DNA from: Aulosira sp. FACHB-615
GTDB taxonomy: Bacteria > Cyanobacteriota > Cyanobacteriia > Cyanobacteriales > Nostocaceae
NCBI RefSeq assembly: GCF_014698045.1
Contig: NZ_JACJSE010000007.1
Coordinates: forward strand, 248,001-312,000
DNA length: 64,000 nt
Direction of reading: 5' to 3'
Positions 26,587 to 35,939 of the stretch are shown here, in pieces. Below the pieces are notes generated by a model. That model worked only from the letters and a program-made list of their open reading frames with translations. It did not search any database and was not told the DNA's origin. The stretch's first letter is position 1; every line of letters begins with the position of its first letter. Made by a program: the position numbers and the translations under genes.

Positions 26587-29298
26587 CTAATCTAACTGAC
26601 TTAAAATTCCCTTCACATCAACGGCTAACTTTTGACCTAATTTTAATAACTGCCGACATTGATTAGTATCCTGTTTATTGATCAGGCTGGCAAAACAAGC
26701 GGGTGCTATCTGACTGTGCAGACAACTGAAGTATAGTTCTTGAGAACGATAGAGAGAAATACCCAAGTTGAGTTGATATCCCACATCAATCAATCTTTCT
26801 AATATTTGGATATCGGTGGCAAAACTACCGTTGGTGTCATGTAATAATTGCCAGAGCGATCGCAAAATTAATTGCTCTAATATTTGCTTACCTTCGGGAA
26901 TATTGAAGCGACAACGCAGATGCTTGGCTTCTGTGGCGATCGCTTCTAATTCTACAATGTGATTTCCACAAGATTGCGGTTCTGTGATGTCTTGCTCTAG
27001 CGATCGCAATGTTGTCATACAGCGATATCCTAAAGCAATCTCGGCAGCCACTTGCAATTCTTGGGGTACTTCGAGTTCATCCCGATGAAAGGCCATGAGT
27101 ACGCCGTAGTTTTCGCGGTATGTTTGGGTATACAGTTGGTCAAGTCGAGTTAATGTTTCTTGACTGATTAACCGCATAATCCGGTGACGTTCTTCAGCAA
27201 ATAAATTCTGTAAGCTAAAGGTTTCATTGCCAAACACCTGTGTCATCACCAAAATAGTCTGGGCTGCACTGGCTTGCTGGAGTGCGGTGAACAATTTTTC
27301 TTTTAACTGGCTGTAATCACGTCGCCCTGTAAACTGTTGAATGCAGCAGTGAAAATCCCAACCGCCTAAATGCAGCACAGCAAACACTAAATGTTCGCTT
27401 TCCCAAGTAATTTCGGAAACTAATTTTAAATGTCCGACAACTAAAGTCAATGCTCCCATGCGTTGCCGTTGGTAGTCTAACTCATTACTTGTGTAGCAAT
27501 AAACTCGCTTTTGGCAATGATGACGCATTTTACCAGAGGTATCTTGCCCTGGTAAATTGCAAGTCTCTACGGGTCGATGATTATTAAACAGCGAAGTAAT
27601 GGCATAATGAGCAGCAACTTGCTTGAAGCTCACTTGAGCAGTTAAGACTAACTGACGATATATTTCACCGCCATGTTTGAATAAGTCTACATTGCTTGGT
27701 GCTAAACCCAAGCGTTTGACGAAGCCTTTTTCTAACTGCACACCTGCGACATCTCCCGCCAGTTCTAAGGCGCGGGCGGCGTAACGCAGAATTTGAGTAC
27801 CTTCTGGGCGAGATAGTTCTTCAAAAAACCAGCCGCAACTGGTAAACATTAATAAGGAGTGACGCTGCATTTCTAATAAACGCAAAGCATCTACTTGTTC
27901 GGCGGCGTTGAGTTTGTGGGTTTGATGGCGGGAGAGAAAGCGGCTGACATTGGCGGGTGAGCGATCGCGGATGACTTTGATATACTCATCCCTAGCTAAC
28001 CAAGGATCTTTGAAAAATTGCTGCCCATATTCTTCATACACTTCCACTAGCTGATCCCGCAGCCAATTTAAGGCGTTACGTAAAGGTCGCCGCCATTTTT
28101 GATGCCAAACACCACCCTCACCACCACAACCACAGTCATCCTGCCATCTATCAACACCGTGGGCGCAACTCCAAGCGGTGATAGGCTTGAGTTCTACTTC
28201 CCAAGTTGGTGGGTTTAAGCTGAGGTAGTGGGCAAAGTTGGTGACTGTCCACCCATGACGGGGAAGTTCGGTGGTAAAGGCGTAGGCGATGGTTTTTTCT
28301 GTGCCTTTTTTATGATGTCCAAAGGTTTCCCCATCGGTAGCCACAGATATCAATTGGGCGGGACGATGATCCCCACGCACAGCTGAACCTATACGTCCGG
28401 CTAAGTGATGGGAACTATAGGTGACATCTGTAAAACCCATGTCGCGGGATATTGGGCCATCGTAGAAGAAGATATCTATATATTTAGAAGTGTCCGATGT
28501 CGGGAGTGGTGAGTTGAGGATATCTCCTTTTTCAAATCCCCATTCTTTATTTCCTTTCAAATAGCAACGATAGGGACGGGTGGGATCAATCTGACTACCA
28601 CCAACTTCGTGCCATTCTGGTTGGGGATCATTTTGTTTGGGTAGAGAACGACAACGTTGTGCTTGGGATGGTGCCAGGATAATGAAACGAATCCCTTCAG
28701 CAATTAAAGCTTCGATAGTTGCGTAGTCTACACCTGTTTCTGCTAACCAGATGCCTTCGGGATCACGACCAAAGCGAGATTTGAAGTCTTCTTTGCCCCA
28801 GCGAATCTGCGTGTATTTATCCCGTTCGTTAGCCAAAGGCATGATGATGTGATTATATACTTGCGCGATCGCATTGCCATGACCTTGCAGGCGATCGGCG
28901 CTTTTGGCATCTGCTTCTAATATTCGTTGATAAACCTCCACATCATAGCGTTCTAGCCACGACATCAAGGTAGGGCCAATATTAAAGCTGAGATACTCGT
29001 AATTATTCACTATCCCCATCACTTCGCCTTGGTCATTGACGATTCTGGCAAAGGCATTGGGACGATAGCATTCATAGTGAATCCGCTCATTCCAATCATG
29101 GAAAGGTGCAGCACTGGGTTGACGCTCAATTGCGTCTAGATAAGGGTTTTCGCGCGGTGGTTGATAAAAATGACCATGCACTGTGACATACACACCAGTC
29201 GCTGTTTTTAGGGGATCATGCTGGTGAGTATCTTGGGTAATTGAATGATCAATAGACGTAGCGCCAGGGCTGGCTGGCAATTCAGCAGCAGAAGTCAT
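26587..29298 (-). CDS. Glycoside hydrolase family 57-like protein (DUF3536 type)
   Basis: This 903-residue protein begins with a GH57 (beta/alpha)7-barrel region: VTVHGHFYQPPRENPYLD near residues 37-54, an AETGVDYATIEAL segment, and the ATDGETFGHHKKG stretch (about 320-332) that holds acidic residues likely to be catalytic. The long helical C-terminal part matches the DUF3536 arrangement. GH57 enzymes act on alpha-glucans as amylases, 4-alpha-glucanotransferases or branching enzymes; which of these applies is not decided by the motifs. There is no signal peptide, so an internal glucan such as glycogen is the likely substrate. A cluster of Cys (CGCGG near 397) is notable. The ATG at 29298 is used. 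Confidence 0.85.
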   Translation of the reverse strand: MTSAAELPASPGATSIDHSITQDTHQHDPLKTATGVYVTVHGHFYQPPRENPYLDAIERQPSAAPFHDWNERIHYECYRPNAFARIVNDQGEVMGIVNNYEYLSFNIGPTLMSWLERYDVEVYQRILEADAKSADRLQGHGNAIAQVYNHIIMPLANERDKYTQIRWGKEDFKSRFGRDPEGIWLAETGVDYATIEALIAEGIRFIILAPSQAQRCRSLPKQNDPQPEWHEVGGSQIDPTRPYRCYLKGNKEWGFEKGDILNSPLPTSDTSKYIDIFFYDGPISRDMGFTDVTYSSHHLAGRIGSAVRGDHRPAQLISVATDGETFGHHKKGTEKTIAYAFTTELPRHGWTVTNFAHYLSLNPPTWEVELKPITAWSCAHGVDRWQDDCGCGGEGGVWHQKWRRPLRNALNWLRDQLVEVYEEYGQQFFKDPWLARDEYIKVIRDRSPANVSRFLSRHQTHKLNAAEQVDALRLLEMQRHSLLMFTSCGWFFEELSRPEGTQILRYAARALELAGDVAGVQLEKGFVKRLGLAPSNVDLFKHGGEIYRQLVLTAQVSFKQVAAHYAITSLFNNHRPVETCNLPGQDTSGKMRHHCQKRVYCYTSNELDYQRQRMGALTLVVGHLKLVSEITWESEHLVFAVLHLGGWDFHCCIQQFTGRRDYSQLKEKLFTALQQASAAQTILVMTQVFGNETFSLQNLFAEERHRIMRLISQETLTRLDQLYTQTYRENYGVLMAFHRDELEVPQELQVAAEIALGYRCMTTLRSLEQDITEPQSCGNHIVELEAIATEAKHLRCRFNIPEGKQILEQLILRSLWQLLHDTNGSFATDIQILERLIDVGYQLNLGISLYRSQELYFSCLHSQIAPACFASLINKQDTNQCRQLLKLGQKLAVDVKGILSQLD

Positions 29299-30102
29299 GT
29301 AGTATATTTATCCAAAACAAAAAACTTGCAGCAACGCGGAAAGCGTTTTCTTTCAACCTCATCTACACAGGCTTGAACACAAAATCCGGTATAGACTAAA
29401 ACTATGGCTATAGGATACAGTTTAATTCTTGAGACAGCAGTCTGACTAGAGTGTGAAATCTGCGTTATCCTATCTCTGTTTTTCAAGTATCGCTAATTTT
29501 TCAGCTATTTCACAATTTTAGATTTTAGACTGACCCCACAGATAAATCTGGGCATTTGCACCATTTAGGGACTATTGGTCAACATGAATTGTCTTTGAAT
29601 CTATTAAACTCTATTTCCTGTGTAGTATGCTACCTGAAAATTGATATTTTTACTACAAAATGTTGCAGAAAATCTGTAAAACACAACGTTAGTTTACATT
29701 GAGCATTGATCTGTTTTCATCAATTTTGATAAATTGCCACGAGTTCAGGACTTACGCACCAAAATTGTCTATGGGGATTGGGTGTGGGGGTGAAAGGGTA
29801 TGGGGTGTAAGGGTTTTGAATACTTCCCCCCTTACACCCTCATACCCCTACACCCTGTTCTAAAATTTTATTTTTTCGTTTTTTTGCGTAAGTCCTAGAG
29901 TTTAGTAAATTCTCTCAATGGGTTAACTAAAACTTGAGAGTATCCTATTGGAGTGCTGAGTTATGAGTACTGCGGGGGATGAGGAAGAGAAGCAAAACAG
30001 GGAAGAATCATTTTTTGTTGACTCACTTTACTTACTTCACTACCTCATCTTCCCCATATTTCACTCAGCTTTTTCCAGGATAACTTTTACTAAAGTAACC
30101 AA
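29299..30102. other. Long divergent intergenic region
   Basis: The 804-base gap lies between the GH57-like gene and the antiporter gene and holds the repeat element at 29747-29896. Otherwise it is A/T-rich with no support for a gene; an open frame at 29963-30190 lacks any family resemblance. Promoters of both flanking genes should be here. Confidence 0.4.
29747..29896. mobile_element. MITE-like element, AGGACTTACGCA termini (copy B)
   Basis: A 150-base segment has perfect 12-base ends, AGGACTTACGCA (29747-29758) and TGCGTAAGTCCT (29885-29896), the same as copy A. The interior is low-complexity GGGTGTGGGGGTGAAAGGG on one side and CCTTACACCCTCATACCCC on the other, so the whole element folds into a long hairpin. 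It carries no gene. Confidence 0.72.
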
Positions 30103-31194
30103 ATGTCAGGTAAAAACATTCTTTTTTTCGTGCTGTTACTGTTTATTCCCGTGTCGCTGGCGGCGCATTTTCTCGAATGGGGAGACTTAATAGTGTTTGT
30201 CACTGCTGGTTTGGCGATTTTGCCTTTAGCCGCTTGGATGGGAACAGCAACAGAGGAAATTGCTGTGGTGGTAGGCCCAACGCTGGGAGGGTTATTAAAC
30301 GCCACCTTTGGTAATGCAACAGAATTAATCATTGCTTTAGTTGCTTTGAACGCGGGACTGGTTGGTGTAGTCAAAGCCAGTATTACAGGTTCGATTGTCA
30401 GTAACTTATTACTGGTGATGGGTCTTTCGATGTTTCTGGGAGGATTGCGCCACAAAGAGCAAACATTTCAGCCTATTGTAGCGCGTGTAAATGCTTCCTC
30501 AATGAATTTGGCGGTGATTGCCATGTTACTTCCCACGGCAATGAACTATACTTCCAAAGGCATTAATGAACAAACTCTACAAAATCTTTCCTTGGCTGTG
30601 GCAGTGGTGTTAATTGTGGTTTACGCCTTGACATTGCTGTTTTCGATGAAAACCCATACTTATTTGTATGATGTGGGCGTGGCTGAGGCGGAAGACAATG
30701 AAGGTTCCCACGAGAAACCAAATATGTGGTTGTGGACTGGGGTGTTATTGGTTTGTACCTTGCTAGTCGCACTGGAATCAGAAATGTTAGTTGATTCTTT
30801 AGAAGTAGCCACATCCCAACTAGGTTTAACAGCACTGTTTACAGGTGTAATTTTAGTACCGATTGTGGGTAATGCCGCAGAACACGCCACGGCTGTGACT
30901 GTAGCGATGAAAGATAAGATGGATCTTTCTGTATCTGTAGCTGTGGGTTCCAGTATGCAGATTGCTTTATTTGTAGCCCCGGTGTTAGTCATAGCAGGCT
31001 GGATACTTGGTCAACCAATGGATTTAGATTTTAATCCCTTTGAATTAGTCGCTGTGGCTGTGTCGGTATTAATTGCCAACAGTATTAGTTCTGATGGTAA
31101 ATCTAATTGGTTGGAAGGTATTTTGTTGTTAGCGGCATATACAGTTTTAGGTTTTGCTTTTTACTTCCATCCAGTAATTACCAGTATTGGATAG
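30103..31194 (+). CDS. Ca2+/H+ antiporter (CaCA family, CAX type)
   Basis: The 363-residue membrane protein has about 11 hydrophobic helices and the two inverted CAX signature repeats: GGLLNATFGNATELIIAL (about 58-75) and PIVGNAAEHATAVTVAMK (about 252-269), where the Glu residues bind the ion. An acidic stretch (AEAEDNEGSHEKP, about 193-205) lies in the central loop, as in known exchangers. It should export Ca2+ from the cytoplasm, or into the thylakoid lumen, in exchange for protons, with a possible role in salt or pH stress. The ATG at 30103 opens a hydrophobic first helix; a weak ribosome binding site precedes it. It appears to be a single-gene unit. Confidence 0.93.
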   Translation: MSGKNILFFVLLLFIPVSLAAHFLEWGDLIVFVTAGLAILPLAAWMGTATEEIAVVVGPTLGGLLNATFGNATELIIALVALNAGLVGVVKASITGSIVSNLLLVMGLSMFLGGLRHKEQTFQPIVARVNASSMNLAVIAMLLPTAMNYTSKGINEQTLQNLSLAVAVVLIVVYALTLLFSMKTHTYLYDVGVAEAEDNEGSHEKPNMWLWTGVLLVCTLLVALESEMLVDSLEVATSQLGLTALFTGVILVPIVGNAAEHATAVTVAMKDKMDLSVSVAVGSSMQIALFVAPVLVIAGWILGQPMDLDFNPFELVAVAVSVLIANSISSDGKSNWLEGILLLAAYTVLGFAFYFHPVITSIG

Positions 31195-31585
31195 TAATAA
31201 TTATGCAGATAGCGATCGCTGTTACTTTGATGAGCGATCGCTTCTGCTGAGAGATAGAATTAATTTAAATTTTTGTTCGCTACGTAACCATATTTTTGTA
31301 TCTTTATCAAGTCTGAAAAATCAAAGTAATTTCTTATTCAAATCTTATTAACCATTAGAGATACCGCTTCAGATAGAGAAAATTTTTTATTATCTAGAGT
31401 TTATTATTTTCAAGGAAAGCAGGACATAAAACCAAATCAACGATTCAGATGCAATTGTGTCAAGCATAATTGAGGATTGCTAGGCGATCGCAGTTGTTTA
31501 TGATTACGCAAAATTATTATATTTTTTTATTTCTAGGACACACCATTCCGGAACAACGACGATTTTTCTGTCAAAGGAAATATGG
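31195..31585. other. Intergenic region with paired HIP1 octamers
   Basis: Two copies of AGCGATCGCT, at about 31211-31220 and 31234-31243, are self-complementary and could pair with each other into a hairpin just after the antiporter gene. The remainder is A/T-rich and contains nothing else I can support. Confidence 0.4.
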
Positions 31586-32209
31586 GTGTTAATAACATCA
31601 AAAAAAATGAGTGATATTGTCCTGCTGATGACGGGCGTGTTAATTGTCAAACAACCATCTCCGTCTCATATCAACCAGCAGCATGTAATTCAGCTAGATA
31701 ATGGCGTGCAGAAAACACCACAGGGGCAGTCATCTCAATTTGATTTAGATAGAAAAACCACGCCGTCTGAATTCATGCAGCTTCAAGAAAAATCTGAAGC
31801 TACTCTAGTAGCTTTTAATGCTAATTCTGAAAAAAATCTAGTAAAAAAAACAGACAAAAAACCTGCTAAAGACTTATATAGCTTATCAGAATTTAAGAAC
31901 TTTCAACCTGTAAATATCAAGTTTCCGCGTTCACAACGCCTCATCGCCCAAAAATTGAGTGACGATGAACTTTTATTAGCTAGGTCTACAAGATTGGGTG
32001 GTCGTACTGTACCTAATTTACGTTTTGGAAATTCAGGTCTAGCTGTGAGAGTTTTACAAAAGTTACTCATAGCTAATGGCTATACAATTCGTGTAGATGG
32101 GGTTTACGGTGCGTTGACAGAAAGTGCTGTCAAAGCCTTTCAAAATCGTCGCAATATCAATGTAGATGGCATAGTCGGGCCAAGAACTTGGTTTCATCTA
32201 ACAAGATAA
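31586..32209 (+). CDS. Peptidoglycan-binding domain protein
   Basis: The 207-residue protein ends with a complete PG_binding_1 domain (about 143-207): RFGNSGLAVRVLQKLL, GYTIRVDGVYG, TESAVKAFQ, VDGIVGPRTW. This three-helix module holds cell-wall peptidoglycan. The N-terminal part has a short hydrophobic segment (IVLLMTGVLIV) and a long polar linker, so the protein is probably exported. The start is uncertain. The frame opens at GTG 31586 or ATG 31607, yet the best ribosome binding site (AAAGGA) stands before an ATG at 31582 whose frame stops after ten codons; the two frames join across a run of eight A at 31600-31607. The gene is convergent with susA. Confidence 0.8.
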   Translation: MLITSKKMSDIVLLMTGVLIVKQPSPSHINQQHVIQLDNGVQKTPQGQSSQFDLDRKTTPSEFMQLQEKSEATLVAFNANSEKNLVKKTDKKPAKDLYSLSEFKNFQPVNIKFPRSQRLIAQKLSDDELLLARSTRLGGRTVPNLRFGNSGLAVRVLQKLLIANGYTIRVDGVYGALTESAVKAFQNRRNINVDGIVGPRTWFHLTR

Positions 32210-32211
32210 AA

Positions 32212-32262
32212 ATAAAAGTAAAAAGGCAAAAGCTTATTTTATTTTGCCTTTTTACTTTTACC
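32212..32262. terminator. Bidirectional terminator between convergent genes
   Basis: AAAAGTAAAAAGGCAAAA pairs perfectly with TTTTGCCTTTTTACTTTT across a short A/T loop, ending in T-rich sequence on both strands. Its place between the convergent peptidoglycan-binding gene and susA fits a two-way terminator. The same sequence type also occurs as a dispersed repeat at 2616-2713 and around pecE-pecF. Confidence 0.75.
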
Positions 32263-32291
32263 TTTTGCCTTTTTATTTTTTCCTTACATAA

Positions 32292-34712
32292 TTACCGATA
32301 TTTATGCTGTTCGAGAAGTTGTTGCGCCCTGGGTTTATAAATTAAGTAAAACAGTGCTTCCAAATAACGCAATAAATCTTCGCGGTTTTCTTGGGAGGTA
32401 AAATTCCAGAAGCCGTAAATTCTAGCTAAAGATAACAGCTTGGTGGTGTGTATTTTCCAAGTATAGGTAGTGTAAACTCGGTTAATTGCCTTTTGAGAAA
32501 TTGTTTGCCAATAGTCGGGATTTTGTTCACATTTGGTAACAAAATCTAAAATTTTCGTGGCTGTCTCTGCTAAATTCGTAGGGTTAATGTAAAAGCCATT
32601 AACTTTATCTTGAATGATTTCTAGCGGCCCGCCAAATTGAGTCGCAAAAGTTGGTAGTCCAGAAATCATTGATTCTAAAATTGTTAAACCAAAGGCTTCA
32701 AATAAAGCAGGTTGGACAAAAATACCTTGATGGTCAGCAATCACGCGATAAATTTCGCCAGAATCACTTTTTGATAACCGGACACCTAACCAACGAATTT
32801 TGCCGTGAAGATTATATTCATCAATGATGTGATAAAGTTTGATAATTTCGTCACGTTCTTCGTTGTCGTCTGATTCTTCGGTGCGTAATTTACCCGCAAC
32901 TAAAATCAAGTTACAATGCTCTTGCAAATCTTTACTTTGACCAAAACATTCAGCTAAACCAGTCAGGTTTTTAATGCGGTCGAGACGCGCCATTGAAAAA
33001 ATAGGGCGCTTGTTGGGGTCATCCAGTTTGCCGAAAATTTGGCTAGAGTCTTCTAATGTAAATAACATTTCAGCGAGACGCAAGCGATCGCTTTCTACCC
33101 GTTCTTGAGTCTTGGTGTAGGGGAAGTAATAACTCTCGTTCACCCCCGGCGGAACAACGTTAAATTTCGGGCTGAATAACTCAATGCCATTCACCACATG
33201 ATACAACTCTGGCATGGTGAAGCATTTATAAGACTCATATTGTCCCACACTATCTGGCGTACCGACAATTTCTTGATAAGTACTGCTGACGACAAAGTTA
33301 GCAGCATTCATGGCTATCAAGTCAGCAGTAAATTGTAGAGAGAAATGATATTTATCTTCTAAATCTTGCCAGTAAAGATTACTAAACAAATATTTAGATT
33401 TTTCTAAAGCATGGGCGATGTTACACTGGGTAACTTTCATCCGTCGCGCTAATAAGAAAGCTACTAAGTTCCCATCAGTGTAGTTACCGACAATTAAGTC
33501 TGGTTTACCGTGAAATTCTGCTAATAATTCTCTTTCTGAGTCGATAGCGAAGGTTTCGAGATAAGGCCAAAACTCAAAGCGAGAAATCCAGTTTTGGGTC
33601 ATGTTGGGATTGAAATCCCGCAAAGGTACGCGCAAAATCCAAGCATTGTCTGTACTGTGGACTTTCTCTAACCTTTCGTTACATAAAGTACCATCACTAT
33701 TGGGAATCAAGCGCGAGAGAATAATTACTTTTGGTTTAACGTTGAGTCCGTCTAAACCAGCGAGTAAGACATCTTCTTGTAGTTGCTTTTCTAAATTTCT
33801 GGCTTGGTCGAGAACATAAACTACTTGACCACCTGTATCGGGTCTTCCTAAAACTCCCTCTTGTCCAAACCAACCATGTGCGGAAACCAAGACGATTCTA
33901 AAAATCATCGGGACGCGGGAGATAAACGCTTCTAGGGTTTGGGGGTCGGGTGAGTCAATTAATTCATCTAAAATATTCAGAGTTTCTTGTACTCGTTGGG
34001 CGGTGTTACCCCAACCAGGTTCAAAACCCATTGTTTGCAATTGAAAGCGAAAATCATCGTAAGGTTCATCACTGGGGCGTTCGTTGACAAATGCGATCGC
34101 TTTTTTTAGTTGTTGGGAAAGTTGCTGCTGTGATTGAATCCGATTGTTAATTAGGAGTTGAATACCGTTATATTGGTGCAGGCGCAAAAAGTTAAATAAG
34201 CTTTCTAGCCATTGTTTGGGGTCTTGGAAGAGTTTACTAGAAAGATAACGGTTGAGATACTGCACACCCTTACCAATATTTTTCGGGTCGCGGATAACTG
34301 GGGTGTAGTCGTAAAAAGGGGCGAAGTCTAATTCTAACAAGTCACCTTCGTTGGGATGATATTTATTGACGAGGCGATCGCGCAGATCCAGCAGTTCTTG
34401 TACTGTCATTGCTTCCGCACTCAAGTCTGCTGTGAGTCGATAAACTTCTTGACTAGCAATATAAGGACGGATAATAAAACAAAAGTTGGAGTCTTCTTGA
34501 ATAATTTCTTGCGTGTAGTAGAGGAGTTTTCCTAACAGAGATAATTTGTCAGAATTTTCCGGCTTTCCATGTTTAGCACAATATTCACTATATACCTGGA
34601 GTATGTCATTTCTCAGCAAATAATTTTTTTCTTGTTGGCGTAATTCACTAATAAAAGCACGCAAATCATTTTTTTCTTCACTTTCTAGAACTGCTTGAAT
34701 CAATTCAGACAT
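32292..34712 (-). CDS. susA: Sucrose synthase
   Basis: At 806 residues the protein has exactly the length known for Anabaena sucrose synthase, which cleaves sucrose with UDP or ADP to give nucleotide-sugar and fructose; in filamentous cyanobacteria this feeds polysaccharide synthesis and heterocyst metabolism. A plant-like N-terminal regulatory region (1-270) is followed by a GT-B fold with LVSAHGWFGQEGVLGRPDTGGQ-type nucleotide-sugar loops (about 275-305) and the donor site EAFGLTILES near the C-terminus. The ATG at 34712, nine bases after GAGG, is the start; a longer reading from 34742 would include the ribosome binding site. An 11-base hairpin lies upstream. The gene is transcribed alone. 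Confidence 0.95.
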   Translation of the reverse strand: MSELIQAVLESEEKNDLRAFISELRQQEKNYLLRNDILQVYSEYCAKHGKPENSDKLSLLGKLLYYTQEIIQEDSNFCFIIRPYIASQEVYRLTADLSAEAMTVQELLDLRDRLVNKYHPNEGDLLELDFAPFYDYTPVIRDPKNIGKGVQYLNRYLSSKLFQDPKQWLESLFNFLRLHQYNGIQLLINNRIQSQQQLSQQLKKAIAFVNERPSDEPYDDFRFQLQTMGFEPGWGNTAQRVQETLNILDELIDSPDPQTLEAFISRVPMIFRIVLVSAHGWFGQEGVLGRPDTGGQVVYVLDQARNLEKQLQEDVLLAGLDGLNVKPKVIILSRLIPNSDGTLCNERLEKVHSTDNAWILRVPLRDFNPNMTQNWISRFEFWPYLETFAIDSERELLAEFHGKPDLIVGNYTDGNLVAFLLARRMKVTQCNIAHALEKSKYLFSNLYWQDLEDKYHFSLQFTADLIAMNAANFVVSSTYQEIVGTPDSVGQYESYKCFTMPELYHVVNGIELFSPKFNVVPPGVNESYYFPYTKTQERVESDRLRLAEMLFTLEDSSQIFGKLDDPNKRPIFSMARLDRIKNLTGLAECFGQSKDLQEHCNLILVAGKLRTEESDDNEERDEIIKLYHIIDEYNLHGKIRWLGVRLSKSDSGEIYRVIADHQGIFVQPALFEAFGLTILESMISGLPTFATQFGGPLEIIQDKVNGFYINPTNLAETATKILDFVTKCEQNPDYWQTISQKAINRVYTTYTWKIHTTKLLSLARIYGFWNFTSQENREDLLRYLEALFYLIYKPRAQQLLEQHKYR

Positions 34713-35295
34713 ATTCACCTCACAGTCAATAGGTACAAACACGAATAAACACAGATAAACTCTTTCTATCTGTGTTTCACAAAGTCTATGGACTTCTTGC
34801 GTGTTCTTCTTTACCTAAACTATCGAATAATCAGTATTATTCCCTCTAACTATAGGCGGACAATTTTCGTAACTTTAGGCTGATTCACTATATTTATTGC
34901 TGGAAATGCCTCAATTCTCAATTGATATCGAAAAGCGATCGCCTGATAAATTATTTCCTTTTCTCCTTAGCTCAATTTATCAACCACTGCTAATTAAAAA
35001 GTAAAATTATTTTGCTTTAAATGTAAAAAATTCATACTTGTTTGTGGCCAGTATACTCATCATTTTATATACATTCTGTTACAGTTAGTTATATTAGTCA
35101 TTCAATTTAAAGTTCTATCAAATAACAAAATTATCTCCTGATTTTTAGCAACAAAATTTAATCTTTATGTTGTGATATCAACAATGAGTTTGTATTTAAA
35201 TCAAATAAAATCAACTTTTGATATTAGTGAGAATAATTTAAATTTGCCCTCGCTATAATTGCACCACGAAGTAATTAGAAACAGGGACGGTATAT
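34713..35295. other. Region upstream of susA with hairpin
   Basis: AAACACAGATA at 34747-34757 and TATCTGTGTTT at 34767-34777 form a perfect 11-base stem with a 9-base loop, 35 bases before the susA start codon. It could be an operator or a 5' UTR structure. The remaining sequence is highly A/T-rich, and part of it must carry the promoter of the small gene at 35296. Confidence 0.45.
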
Positions 35296-35412
35296 ATGCA
35301 AGACCATTCACATAAATTAACAACTACCGACCACAGCATAGGCAACATTTTAATTGTCTCATTCATGCTATTCTGCGGAATGACTTTTATCTTTCTTTTA
35401 GGAATTTTCTAA
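35296..35412 (+). CDS. Small single-pass membrane peptide (38 codons)
   Basis: This short frame encodes MQDHSHKLTTTD, then a hydrophobic helix of about 20 residues (NILIVSFMLFCGMTFIFLLG) reaching the C-terminus. A polar, His-rich head before one membrane helix is the usual form of small photosynthetic or respiratory subunits. I do not recognise the family. Support for a real gene is its amphipathic design, an AGGGACGG-like ribosome binding site 8-15 bases upstream, and a strong terminator 30 bases after the stop. It sits alone between susA and tRNA-His. Confidence 0.6.
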   Translation: MQDHSHKLTTTDHSIGNILIVSFMLFCGMTFIFLLGIF

Positions 35413-35441
35413 CAGTGACATTGGGAAATCAAGGATTTATA

Positions 35442-35476
35442 GGGAAGCAAAAAACTAAAATTTGCTTCCCTTTTTA
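35442..35476 (+). terminator. Intrinsic terminator after the 38-codon gene
   Basis: GGGAAGCAAA (from 35442) pairs with TTTGCTTCCC (ending near 35470) and is followed by TTTTT. This is a textbook intrinsic terminator and implies a short transcript covering 35296-35412. Confidence 0.8.
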
Positions 35477-35752
35477 ATTGAGATTTATGCAAAAAACTAT
35501 GAAACCTATCCCGCCTAGAAATATAGGGTTTCTCAGTTGAGTGCGGTACAAGTTGATAGGGGGGCTAGATTTGATGTACATCATTGGAATGAAAACCGCT
35601 ATAAAGTCTCAGGCTAATCGCTATGAGACTCAGAGTTGATTCCAAGGCAGGACTTAAAATTAAAGTTTTGATAAAAGTGTTACCGGGATAGCTAAAGGTG
35701 ATTGTAGCCATTCCGGTTTATAACTTTTAATTAGAGTAATTTGTATTAACTA
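35477..35752. other. Intergenic region before tRNA-His
   Basis: The stretch has no open frame with support. ATTTATGCAAAAAACTATG near 35484 resembles a decayed end of the dispersed elements but is too weak to call. Nothing else is seen. Confidence 0.3.
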
Positions 35753-35827
35753 GGGCGAACGATGGGACTCGAACCCACGGATGGTGGTACCACAAACCAC
35801 TGCCTTAACCACTTGGCTACGCTCGCC
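35753..35827 (-). tRNA. trnH: tRNA-His (GTG)
   Basis: Read on the minus strand, the 75-base sequence folds as a tRNA: acceptor GGCGAGC with GTTCGCC, D arm from AGCCAAGTGG, anticodon stem GTGGT/ACCAC around loop TTGTGGT with anticodon GTG, and T arm GTGGG-TTCGAGT-CCCAT. The discriminator base is C73, as in all His tRNAs. The extra G at -1 is not encoded at the 5' side (the base there is T), so it would have to be added after transcription. CCA is not encoded. The sequence closely resembles chloroplast tRNA-His. Confidence 0.95.
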
Positions 35828-35939
35828 ATTGACTTATCGATTAATAATCATAGCATCTATTTAGTAATTGAGCAAGGGTTTTTTTCAAGGAACGGACTTT
35901 ACTAATGTATAGTCCAGGAACACTAATGGCTATCAGAAG

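Noticed and set aside
29963..30190. 75-codon open frame overlapping the antiporter start
   Set aside because: Overlaps a clear gene out of frame and has no recognisable features.
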